Shown piece after piece: positions 1-8,452 of a stretch of DNA of 64,000 nt (positions are counted from its first letter, which is position 1; every line of letters begins with the position of its first letter). The notes beneath the pieces are model-generated. The model saw nothing but the letters and a program-made list of their open reading frames with translations. It was not told where the DNA came from and made no database searches. The stretch is from Gemmatimonadota bacterium (GTDB lineage: Bacteria > Gemmatimonadota > Gemmatimonadetes > Gemmatimonadales > Gemmatimonadaceae), in NCBI GenBank assembly GCA_016719105.1, contig JADKAQ010000046.1:1-64000 (forward strand), given 5' to 3'. Made by a program: the position numbers and the translations under genes.

Positions 1-640
1 GCGACGGTGACAAGCCACCTGAGGAGGCCGCCTCGCGCCGGTCACCCCGACGCAGGCGACGCGTTTTCATCAGGAAGTTCATGCCGCGCACCTGTCCCTC
101 CCTGGTGCGCGCCCTCGATGCGTGCCACGAGCAGGTCAGCGCCGACCAACGCGATAGAGGATCCGTTGCGGGAAATCGACTGAGACCGGGTTGGCGAAGG
201 GTAACCGAGCTGTCGGTGGAGCGCCGTGGCGGCGAACAGGGTGGCGGGGCGCCCGCCGGGCTGGGCGAGATACGTGGCCGCCGTCCTCCACCCTCCACGC
301 GGCGCCACTCCCACTCGCGCCACGTCGCGCACCACCGTACAACTCATCCCCAGCATCAGGCCCGAAGCGGCGCCGTCCACTGTTCGGCTGGGTGATGGGT
401 GGGGGGGCGCGGCTCCCAGCAACCGACCATGAAGGCAATCGACTGTCGGGTCGTTTACGTGCAGGCCGCAGGTAGCGCCGCGGCGCCCATCGCGCGACGG
501 CAACGTGCCGCGCCAGGGCGGCCCCCTCGTGCGCGCCGCGCGCCTGACAGCTGCGGCATGCGGCACTTTGTCGTGCATCATCATAACTTTCCCCGTGGCT
601 GGTGGCGTTCATGGCGCGCGTACTGAGCGAACTGCCACGA
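1..640. other. Unassigned start of window
   Basis: I cannot assign a gene here. Open frames exist on both strands, including minus-strand frames of about 180 codons, but none shows a family motif I recognise and several overlap in different frames. This matches the frame-breaking seen in the neighbouring 641-2161 gene. The minus strand could hold the remains of a gene downstream of the broken lipoprotein, but that is only a possibility. Confidence 0.4.
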
Positions 641-2161
641 CTACGCGCGAGATCGACCGCGGCCGCTCGTCTCGACACGCCGTCGCCGATCACGGGTCAG
701 CACGGTGACTTCGACGTCAACCGGCGACAGCGAAGGGCGACATGCACCAGTGTCACCTGGGAATCGCGGCTGCCGCCGGTGTCGAGCACCCACAGCCGGG
801 AGGCGACGGGTCCGGCAGCGAAGACGCGCACCTCGCACCCTGCGCGCGCGCCCGCTTCCCCCTGCGCGTCGCGGACCGTCTCCTGCAACGCGGCGGGCGC
901 CGAAGGCGGTACTTCGTTGCCGGAAGAGCGGGTTCGCCCCCTTCACACAGGTGACCCAGGCGAGGGGCGAGATCGAGGTCGCCGTCGCGATCAGGGAAAT
1001 CGACCCACCACCCGACCGCGCGAGGCCGTTGTCGGCGGCGATCGACGCCAACATCGTTCACATTGGTCTAGAAAACGTTCCGGAAGAAGTGATCCGGGGT
1101 GTCACGCTCCCGCGAGGTACGACACCCGAAGAGGTCGAGCCGCCCGTCGTGGTCCACGTCGCCCCACGCCGCACTGGTAGAGTGATGAATCGCCGGCCAG
1201 CCCCATCGGCGCGGCGACGTTGGTGAAGCGTCCGCCGTCATCCCGAGTGCAGCGCGTCGGGGCCGTAGTTGGCCACGAAGAGGTCGAAGTCGCCATCGTT
1301 GTCGTAGTCGCCGAGCGTGGGGCCGACGCCGCCACGGTCGGCGGGGCGGCCGCGCTCCGGAGACACCTAACGAATCGGCCACGTCGACGGAACCGGCCGC
1401 CCACGTTGCGATGGGGGCGTTGGCGTCGCCGTCTGGTTGACGACGAAGGCATCGGAGGTCGCCGTCCTGCTCCCAGTCCCACCAGACGACCCCACCGTCT
1501 TGCGCGGGTCGGCGATCCCGAGGCCGGGGGCCACGTCGGTGAAGCGTCCCCCGTCGTGTTGCGATAGAGCGCGTTGGGGCGATCGCGAAAGGCGACGCTG
1601 AGGTCGGCAATCACCGTCGTTGTCCGAAATCGATGAACGACGGTTGGCGCGTCGTCCACGATCGCCACGCCGACGGCCGCCGCCACGTCGACGAAGCGCC
1701 CGCCGTTTCCGGGATTCCGGTACAACTTTGGCCAGGGCACGGGGGCCTGCGGGGTGAAGCCGACGTAGAGGTCGAGCCGTCCATCGCATCGTAGTCCCCC
1801 ACGCGGCAGCCTGCGCACCTCCAGCGAGTCGTCGATGCCGAGCGACGCGGCGACATCGACGAAGCCACCGCCGTCGTTGCGATGCAGCCCGCGCCCGCAC
1901 GCCGCCGCGGAAGCCGACGTAGAGATCGAGATCGCCGTCGTCGTCTGTAGTCGGCCCACGCGTTCGGCTGCCCGCCAGGAGTCGAGAAGAGCGCCGGTTG
2001 GACGGGGATGAATACGAGCGGGGCCGAACGCCCGCCACGACCGCCCCCGGCGTCAGGAATGGCCGCAGGATCGGCGGAGCCGGAGCCGACCCTCAGCAGG
2101 CGACGAGCGCGGTGAGCACGGCCAGCGCCGCGAGCCGAGCAGCAGAAGGAGAGCGGTTCAT
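641..2161 (-). pseudogene. Frameshifted FG-GAP/ASPIC (CRTAC1-like) lipoprotein
   Basis: Pieces of one protein are spread over three minus-strand frames. The ATG at 2161 begins a lipoprotein signal ending in LVAC, directly followed by TGA. The next frame continues with a Pro/Gly/Asp-rich linker, then FG-GAP/VCBS blades (DGRLDLYVGF, LYRNPGNGGRFVDVAA, GDVDHDGRLDLF). The tail near 890-700 matches an ASPIC/UnbV domain (GCEVRVFAAG, then a VxDTGGSRDSQ segment). The domain order is that of the intact paralogues at 31548 and 38395, but this copy is much shorter. At least four shifts of frame are needed to rebuild it. Decay and consensus error are both possible; other frameshifts in the first 5 kb make error plausible. 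The function of the family is unknown to me beyond a likely surface beta-propeller. Confidence 0.7.
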
Positions 2162-2241
2162 CGCCCAAACGTGCCGCCGAGGAAGCCCGGGAGCGAGGGC
2201 GCCGCCGGAAGCGCGAGGCGACCACGGGAGGAGTGTGAAAC

Positions 2242-2262
2242 CTACGTGCGCGGCGCACGTAG
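2242..2262. promoter_or_regulatory. Perfect 8-bp inverted repeat, probable PadR operator
   Basis: CTACGTGC and GCACGTAG face each other across a 5-nt spacer, ending 7 nt before the ATG of the padR-like gene. PadR regulators commonly bind dyads in their own promoter, so autoregulation of the padR/permease pair is the natural reading. The site is close enough to the start codon to cover a ribosome-binding site as well. Confidence 0.5.
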
Positions 2263-2269
2263 TCCGTGC

Positions 2270-2638
2270 ATGTCATCGACTCCTGAAGGCGCCGCCCCGG
2301 GGGCCCCGCTCCGCCCCGTCGAGTTCGAGATCCTCCTCGCCCTGGCACAGGGCGAGCGGCACAACTACGCCATCATCCGCGAGGTCGAGGAGCGCTCGGA
2401 GGGGGCGATCCGGCTGGAGACCGGGACGCTGTACCGGGCGCTCCACCGGCTGGTGCAAGGTGGCATCGTGACGCCCATCGAGCGTCGCGCCACCGATGAG
2501 TCGGACGACGAGCGACGGCGCTACTACGCGCTGACGCCGCAGGGGCGACGGGTCGCGGCCGCCGAGGCTGCGCGTTTGGCGCGGCTGGTCGCGGCGGCAC
2601 AGGCCGCGCAGCTCATTCCGTCGCCGGTGATCCCATGA
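2270..2638 (+). CDS. PadR family transcriptional regulator
   Basis: This 122-residue protein has the PadR winged-helix layout: a helix start at LRPVEFEILLALAQGERHNY, the Y-A-I-I-R-E recognition region, ETGTLYRALHRL, and the wing with RRYYALTPQGRR. A C-terminal Ala-rich helix would serve dimerisation. I chose the ATG at 2270 over the upstream start at 2171 because it sits just after the palindrome and the extra residues resemble no PadR N-terminus. The stop overlaps the next ATG (ATGA at 2635-2638), implying translational coupling to the ABC permease. PadR next to this permease type is a recurrent pairing in Acidobacteriota and Gemmatimonadota. The ligand is unknown. Confidence 0.9.
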   Translation: MSSTPEGAAPGAPLRPVEFEILLALAQGERHNYAIIREVEERSEGAIRLETGTLYRALHRLVQGGIVTPIERRATDESDDERRRYYALTPQGRRVAAAEAARLARLVAAAQAAQLIPSPVIP

Positions 2639-5347
2639 GCACCGACCGACCGATGCGCCCCGGAAGCCCCGACCGCACCGAACGGTTCGTGCGGGGGCTC
2701 TATCGCCTGTTGCGGCGCGCCTACCCGCGCAGCTTCCGCGACGACTTCGGACGCGACATGGACGAGACCTTCGCCGACCAGTGGCGCGCGGCCCGCGCGC
2801 GCGGCGAGTGGTCGATGGCGCGCCTCGCGATCGTCACGATGACCGACACGGTCGCCGAGGCGACGCGGGCGCGGATGACCTCCCTCCCCGCCCCTCCGAC
2901 ATGCTGCACCTCCAGGACGTGCGCTACGCCTTTCGCCTCCTCGCACGAAGTCCGCTCTTCACCCTGCTCACGCTCGTGGTCCTGGCCGGGGGGATGGGGG
3001 TGACGGTCTTCACCTTCTCGTTCCTGTACACGGCGATGCTGCGCCCGATTCCGCTGAGCGGGGGCGAGCGGATCGTGCGGCTACAGGCGGTCGAGGACGG
3101 ATCGGTGCGCAGCTTCGACGCGGCCGACTTTGCCCGCATGCGCCCGCAGATCGCGACGCTGAGCGACGTGGGCCTCTGGAACTCACGCGACGTGGTGATG
3201 GGGAGCGCCGAGGGTGGTGGGGCGCGGCGGGTGCTCGAGACGACGGCGGTGGAGTGGACGCTGTTCGACGCCACGCGCAACCCGCCCGCGTTAGGCCGGG
3301 CGTTCCGCCCGGACGACGAGGCGCCGGGGGCGGCGCCGGTGATCGTGCTCAGTCACCGCACGTGGATCCTCGCCTTCGGCGGTGATTCGACGGTGGTGGG
3401 GCGCCGCGTGCTGCTCAACGGCGTGTCGACCGAGGTGGTGGGGGTGATGCCGCCGGGCTACGGCTTTCCCGTCGCGGCCGACTCGTGGGTCCCGTTAGGC
3501 TCCGCCGTGCGCGAGGCGACGGAACCCGGGCGGTACGCGGTGAGCGCCTTTGGCCGGCTGGCCGACGGGGCGACGCGCGAGCAGGCGTCGCAGGAGCTGG
3601 AAACCCTGCTGCGGCGCGCCCGGAGCGACCGCCCGCCGGTGGCCGCCGACTCGTCAGGCACCCGGCTCGGCGTGCTGGTGCGCTCCTTCCCGATGGCGCA
3701 GATGGGCGACGAGGGGCCGTATGTCTTCGGGCTCCTCAACCTGATGGCGGTGCTCATCCTGCTGCTCGCCTGCGTGAACGTCGCCAACCTCCTGCTGGCG
3801 CGGGCCAACGAACGCTCGCGCGAGCTGGCCGTGCGGCTGGCGTTAGGCGCGTCGCGCGCCCGGCTGGCGATACAGGCGCTCTGGGAACCGGTCGCGCTCG
3901 TCACCATCGGTGGGGGGCTGGCGACGGCGCTGGCCGCGTGGGGGCTCGGGGTCGTGAACCGCTGGGCCCAGCAGCACATGGAGGGGAACCTCGCCTTCTG
4001 GTGGGTGTGGGGGATGGACACGCCGACGATCATTGCGGCTGGCGGCTTCATGACGGTGACGATCGCGGCGCTGGGCGGGGTGATGGCGGTGCGGGCCACG
4101 AGCACGCGTTTCCATGACGTCCTGCGCGACTCGGGGACACGCGCCGGCGGGCGCGGGGCAGGACGGGCGGCGCGTGCCCTGGTCGTCACGCAGGTGGCGA
4201 CGGTGACGGTGCTGCTCTTCTTCGGCGTCCTCTCCGGGATCGCCGCGCATCGGTTCGCCAACATGAACCCCGGCTACGACACGACACGCCTCCTGGCGAG
4301 CTCGGTCGAACCCGGAGGCGGCGCGCTACGCCACCACCGACGCGCGGCGCGCCCTGTGGACGCGACTCTACGACGGGATGTCGGCCTGGCCGGAGGTGGA
4401 GCACGTCGTGGTGCGCGCCCGGCTCCGGGGGAGGGCGACGAGAGCGGGCGCTGGAGTTCGGCGATGGACGCACGCTGGCCGGCGGCGCCACGCCGCGCGC
4501 CTGGGTGCAGGGGGTGTTGGGATCGCTGGAAGCGTTAGGCATCGCCACGCTGGAGGGACGCCCCCTCACCCCGGGCGATCGGGACGGGCAGGCGGGGGTG
4601 GCGCTGGTGAGCCGCGCCGCAGCCCAGCGCTACTGGCCGGGGAAGTCGCCCGTCGGAGAACGCGTGCGCCTCCCCGGGACCGGCGAGACCGGAGAAGACA
4701 CATGGCGCACGATCGTCGGCGTGGTCGACGACGTCATGTACGGCGACGAGTTCTCGCGCGACCGCAGCGCGGTGGCGGTGTACGTCCCGCTCACCCAGCA
4801 CGATGCCGGATGGGTCACGCTCCTCTTCCGCCACCGCGGCGACGCGGCGGCCGCCCAGGCGGCGCTGCACACGACGGTGACCACGGTCGACCCGCAGCTC
4901 GTCCCATCGAAGGTGTCGACCTACGACGAGATCCTCGAGAAGTCGGCGCTCATCGCCCGCTCGGTCTCGCGGCTCTTCGCCATCTGCTTCGCCTTCGCCC
5001 TGCTGCTCGCGGTGAGCGGGACCTACGGGCTCATGGCCCGGTCGATCGGGATGCGCACCCGCGAGATCGGGGTGCGCCGCGCCCTCGGGGCCTCCGACCG
5101 GAGCATCCAACAGCTTCTGCTCGGACAAGGCGGGCGACAGCTGGGGATCGGCGCGGTGGTCGCCCTCCCACTCATGGTCCTCGTCGGGCTGGCCTTCGCC
5201 CGTTTCTTCCCCATCGCCCCCTGGCTCGCCCTCTCGACGGGGGTCGGGGTCTCGCTCGCCATCGTCGCCGTGGTGCTCGCGGCCACGTGGATCCCGACGC
5301 GGCGGGCGTTGGCGGTCGCGCCGAGGGACGCGCTCTTCCGGGAGTAG
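2635..5347 (+). pseudogene. ABC transporter permease (ADOP/MacB type), frameshifted
   Basis: It starts with the cytoplasmic leader typical of acidobacterial-type permeases (RRAYPRSFRDDFGRDMDETF). A shift at about 2870-2895 leads to LQDVRYAFRLLARSPLFT, the first transmembrane segment, a MacB periplasmic domain and FtsX-type segments (LLLACVNVANLLLARANERSRELAVRLALGAS). Further shifts at about 4305-4320 and 4425-4440 link to the second half, ending with MRTREIGVRRALGAS and PTRRALAVAPRDALF. The order and length of roughly 900 residues match one complete duplicated permease. The protein reads cleanly between the breaks, so consensus errors in G/C runs are likely. Alternatively the ATG at 2901 is a separate start. 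Such permeases work with a MacB-like ATPase; none is encoded here. Confidence 0.75.
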
Positions 5348-5370
5348 CGGCGGGGAGGACCTCCGCCGCC
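5347..5370 (+). terminator. Probable terminator hairpin after the ABC permease
   Basis: Beginning on the last base of the TAG stop, GCGGCGG and CCGCCGC arms with an inner AGG/CCT pairing form an imperfect GC-rich hairpin, followed by GTCTTTCC. The T tract is weak. Confidence 0.45.
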
Positions 5371-5398
5371 CCCGTCTTTCCATCCCCGCGCTCCCGGC

Positions 5399-5412
5399 GC
5401 GAAAACGTTTGC
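5399..5412. promoter_or_regulatory. LacI-type operator half-palindrome upstream of malQ
   Basis: GCGAAAACGTTTGC is a near-palindrome centred on AACGTT, the classic LacI/GalR/CcpA-family operator core. It lies about 150 nt before the malQ start and about 80 nt before a second, better copy. A palindrome with the same AACGTT centre occurs upstream of susC (46785-46796). Confidence 0.5.
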
Positions 5413-5480
5413 ATTCCCCCCGCGGAGGGATAGCCACGCCCCGGGCAGACCGGTAAAATCGGGCGAGCTTTTCAGGGCGC

Positions 5481-5493
5481 GAAAAACGTTTTC
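5481..5493. promoter_or_regulatory. LacI-type operator upstream of malQ
   Basis: GAAAAACGTTTTC, with flanking CGC on the left and ACG on the right, is a strong AACGTT-centred palindrome about 70 nt upstream of the malQ ATG. Such sites bind LacI-family sugar repressors. I infer a maltose/maltodextrin repressor encoded elsewhere. No clean -35/-10 pair is visible, so the promoter itself is not placed. Confidence 0.55.
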
Positions 5494-5561
5494 ACGACCT
5501 TTACAGCCAGACGTCGTCGAACGCCGCCGATCCCTCCCTCCCGCCCCGCTACATCGCTTCC

Positions 5562-7025
5562 ATGACGTTCCCCCGCAACGCCGGCATCCTCCTCCACCCC
5601 ACGTCGCTTCCGAGCCCGCATGGCATTGGCGACCTAGGCCCCGAAGCACACGCGTTCCTCGATTTCCTCGCACAGGCGGGGATGAAGATCTGGCAGGTCC
5701 TCCCGCTGGGCCCCACCGGGTATGGTGACTCGCCATATCAGTGCTTCTCGGCCTTCGCCGGGAATCCCCTCCTGATTCACTCCCCCGGCGCGGGGGGTGG
5801 CTTTCCCGCCAACACCGTCGACTTCGAGCGCGTCATCACGCACAAGGCGGTGCTGCTCAATGCGGCGCTCGACCGCTTCACCCCCGACAACGCGTATCAC
5901 GCCTTCGTGGAAGGGGCGCGGTGGTGGCTCGATGACTACGCGCTGTTCATGGCCCTCAAGCAAGCGCACGGCGGCGTTTCGTGGACCGATTGGGAGCCGG
6001 GCGCGGCCCATCGCGACCCCGCGGCGCTCGCCGTGTACCGAAAGAAGCTGGCCGAGCCGATCGAGCGGATCCGGCGGGGGCAGTACTTCTTCTTCGTGCA
6101 GTTTAGGGCGCTGAAGGAGGCGGCCGGCGCTCGCGGAATCCAGCTCATGGGCGACCTCCCGATCTACGTGGCGCACGACTCGGCCGACGTGTGGGCCAAC
6201 CGGTCGCTCTTCAAGCTCAAGCCGGACGGGCGACTGCTCACGCAGGCCGGCGTCCCCCCCGACTACTTCAGCGCCACCGGGCAGCTGTGGGGGAACCCGA
6301 TCTACGACTGGGACGCCCTGGCCAAGACCAACTACGAGTGGTGGATCCGCCGCATGCGGGCCGCCTTCGAGCTGTACGACCTGGTGCGCATCGACCACTT
6401 CCGCGGCTTCGAGGCGTTCTGGGAGGTGCCGGGTGATGCGACGACGGCCATCAACGGGCGCTGGACGCCGGGCCCCGGGGCAGCGCTCTTCGAGGCGATC
6501 GAGCGGGCGCTGGGCCGGCTGCCGATCGTGGCCGAGAACCTGGGGCTGATCACGCCGGCGGTGGAGGCGCTGCGCGAGCGCTTCGGCTTCCCGGGGATGA
6601 GCATCCTGCAGTTTGCCTTTGGGGGGGACGGGCAGGCGAAGGAATTCAAGCCGCACAACTTCCCGCGCGAGCGCGTGGTGTACACCGGGACGCACGACAA
6701 CGACACCACGATGGGGTGGTGGGAGTCGGGGGCCGGGGACTCGACGCGCAGCCTCGAGGAGGTGACGCGCGAGAAGTCCTACGCCAAGCGCTACCTCAAC
6801 ACTGACGGCACCGAGATGCACTGGGTGCTGATGCGGGCGGCGCTCGCCTCGGTGGCCAACACCGTCCTGATTCCGATGCAGGACGTGCTGGGGCTCGGGC
6901 GCGAGGCGCGGATGAACCTTCCCGGGCGGCAGGCGGGGAACTGGGGGTTCCGCTTTCGCTGGGCGCAGGTGACCCCGGCCATCACCGCTCGCCTCCGCGA
7001 GCTGGTGGATCTCTACGACCGTTAG
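5562..7025 (+). CDS. malQ: 4-alpha-glucanotransferase (amylomaltase)
   Basis: A disproportionating enzyme that moves alpha-1,4-glucan segments between maltodextrins and releases glucose in the cytoplasm. The 487 residues fit GH77 (DPE1/MalQ type). The N-terminus NAGILLHPTSLPSPHGIGDLG and the substrate loop YGDSPYQCFSAFAGNPLLI are diagnostic. The nucleophile Asp lies in VRIDHFRGFEAFW, the acid/base Glu in IVAENLG, and the third carboxylate in GTHDNDTTMGW. There is no signal peptide. It is the first gene of a glucan operon: an MFS sugar permease starts 14 nt after its stop, then a secreted GH13. Two LacI-type operators lie upstream. Its TAG stop lies inside a GTTAGGC word. Confidence 0.95.
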   Translation: MTFPRNAGILLHPTSLPSPHGIGDLGPEAHAFLDFLAQAGMKIWQVLPLGPTGYGDSPYQCFSAFAGNPLLIHSPGAGGGFPANTVDFERVITHKAVLLNAALDRFTPDNAYHAFVEGARWWLDDYALFMALKQAHGGVSWTDWEPGAAHRDPAALAVYRKKLAEPIERIRRGQYFFFVQFRALKEAAGARGIQLMGDLPIYVAHDSADVWANRSLFKLKPDGRLLTQAGVPPDYFSATGQLWGNPIYDWDALAKTNYEWWIRRMRAAFELYDLVRIDHFRGFEAFWEVPGDATTAINGRWTPGPGAALFEAIERALGRLPIVAENLGLITPAVEALRERFGFPGMSILQFAFGGDGQAKEFKPHNFPRERVVYTGTHDNDTTMGWWESGAGDSTRSLEEVTREKSYAKRYLNTDGTEMHWVLMRAALASVANTVLIPMQDVLGLGREARMNLPGRQAGNWGFRFRWAQVTPAITARLRELVDLYDR

Positions 7026-7039
7026 GCAACCGAGGCCAC

Positions 7040-8350
7040 ATGTCCGAGCAGCGCACGAAGTTCTCGACCATCTGGAACATGAGCTTCGGCTTCCTGGGGA
7101 TCCAGTTTGGCTGGGGACTCCAGATGGCGAACATGAGCGCGATCTACGAGTACCTGGGGGCGAGCGCCGACGAGATCCCGATGTTGTGGCTGGCGGCCCC
7201 GCTCACGGGGCTCATCGTGCAGCCGATCATCGGGCACCTGAGCGACCACACCTGGTCGCCGACGCTGGGGCGGCGGCGCCCGTACTTCCTGGTGGGAGCG
7301 ATCCTGAGCTCGCTGGCGCTGATCGCGATGCCGCAATCGAGCGCCTTGTGGATGGCGGCGGGGCTGCTCTGGATCCTCGACGCCTCGATCAACGTGTCGA
7401 TGGAGCCGTTCCGCGCCTTCGTCGCCGACCTGTTGCCGCAGCAGGAGCGCACGCGCGGCTTCGCGATGCAGTCGTTCTTCATCGGCGTGGGCGCCGTGCT
7501 CGCCTCGGCGATGCCGTGGATGCTGACGAACTGGTTCGGCGTGGCCCCGTCGGCACCCGGGACGATCCCGATCACGGTGAAGCTGTCGTTCTACATCGGT
7601 TCGGCGGCGTTCTTCGGCGCGGTGCTGTACACGATCCTCACGACCAAGGAACACCCGCCGGCCGACATGGAGGCGTTCCGCAAGGCCAAGAAGCAGAGCG
7701 CGGGGATCGGCGCCACGGTGAGCGAGGTGCTCGCCGCACTCAAGGCGATGCCGTTGACCATGAAGCAGCTGGCACCGGTGCAGCTGTGCACCTGGCTCGG
7801 GCTCTTCTGCATGTGGCTCTACTTCCCGGTGGCGGTGGCGCGCAACGTCTTTGGCGCCCCCGATACGTCGTCGCCGCTATACCAGCAGGGGCAGGAGTGG
7901 GCGGGGGTCTGTTTCGGCGCCTACTCGGCGGTCTGCTTCCTGTTCGCCTTCTGGTTGCCCGTACTGGCGAAGAAGGTGGGGCGGAAGATGACGCACACGA
8001 TCTGCCTGTTGTGCGGGGCGGCCGGGCTGATGTCGGTGGCGGTGATCACCAAGCCGGCGCTCTTGCTGCTGTCGATGACGGGGGTGGGGATCGCGTGGGC
8101 GAGCACGCTGTCGATGCCGTACGCGATGCTGGCGGGGTCGCTTCCCGAGGGGAAGACCGGGGTGTACATGGGGATCTTCAACTTCTTCATAGTGATCCCG
8201 GAGATCGTGGCGGCGTTAGGCTTCGGGTGGGTGATGAACAACCTGCTGGACAACAACCGGATGGCGGCGGTGGTGGCCGGTGGGGCGTTCATGGCGTTGG
8301 CGGCGGTGTTGGTGCTGCGGGTGCAGGATCCTGGTGAGCCGGCGTCGTGA
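7040..8350 (+). CDS. MFS sugar permease (SLC45/GPH-like)
   Basis: A 436-residue inner-membrane protein with about 12 hydrophobic segments. It probably imports maltose, maltodextrin or a related alpha-glucoside. The opening FGFLGIQFGWGLQMANMSAIY, PLTGLIVQPIIGHLSDHTW and the RRRPYFLVGA stretch match the SLC45-like branch of MFS often found beside alpha-glucosidases. Position between malQ and a GH13 enzyme supports a maltooligosaccharide substrate; the exact sugar cannot be read from sequence. A paralogue of the same subfamily sits next to trehalase at 26131-27516. The TTA-GGC word near 8215 codes Leu-Gly. Confidence 0.88.
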   Translation: MSEQRTKFSTIWNMSFGFLGIQFGWGLQMANMSAIYEYLGASADEIPMLWLAAPLTGLIVQPIIGHLSDHTWSPTLGRRRPYFLVGAILSSLALIAMPQSSALWMAAGLLWILDASINVSMEPFRAFVADLLPQQERTRGFAMQSFFIGVGAVLASAMPWMLTNWFGVAPSAPGTIPITVKLSFYIGSAAFFGAVLYTILTTKEHPPADMEAFRKAKKQSAGIGATVSEVLAALKAMPLTMKQLAPVQLCTWLGLFCMWLYFPVAVARNVFGAPDTSSPLYQQGQEWAGVCFGAYSAVCFLFAFWLPVLAKKVGRKMTHTICLLCGAAGLMSVAVITKPALLLLSMTGVGIAWASTLSMPYAMLAGSLPEGKTGVYMGIFNFFIVIPEIVAALGFGWVMNNLLDNNRMAAVVAGGAFMALAAVLVLRVQDPGEPAS

Positions 8351-8389
8351 GCCGTGGCTGGTGTCGTGCACGGGGCATAGAAAGCATGA

Positions 8390-8427
8390 CACGGAGGTTC
8401 ACGGAGGGATCACGGAGGGCACGGAGG
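8390..8427. repeat. CACGGAGG short direct repeats
   Basis: Four copies of CACGGAGG begin at 8390, 8400, 8411 and 8420, in the gap between the permease and the GH13 gene. Spacing of 9-11 nt is roughly one helical turn. The same kind of low-complexity spacer occurs in many unrelated genomes; its role is unknown. Confidence 0.7.
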
Positions 8428-8452
8428 AGTTCCTTCAGACGGAGTTTCTGTG

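Noticed and set aside
1069..1084. GAAAACGTTCC as a further LacI-type operator
   Set aside because: It lies inside the coding remains of the 641-2161 lipoprotein gene and its right half is poor.
2090..2100. TGA after the LVAC lipobox as a second selenocysteine
   Set aside because: Reading resumes only in a different frame, so it is a frameshift and not a recoded codon.
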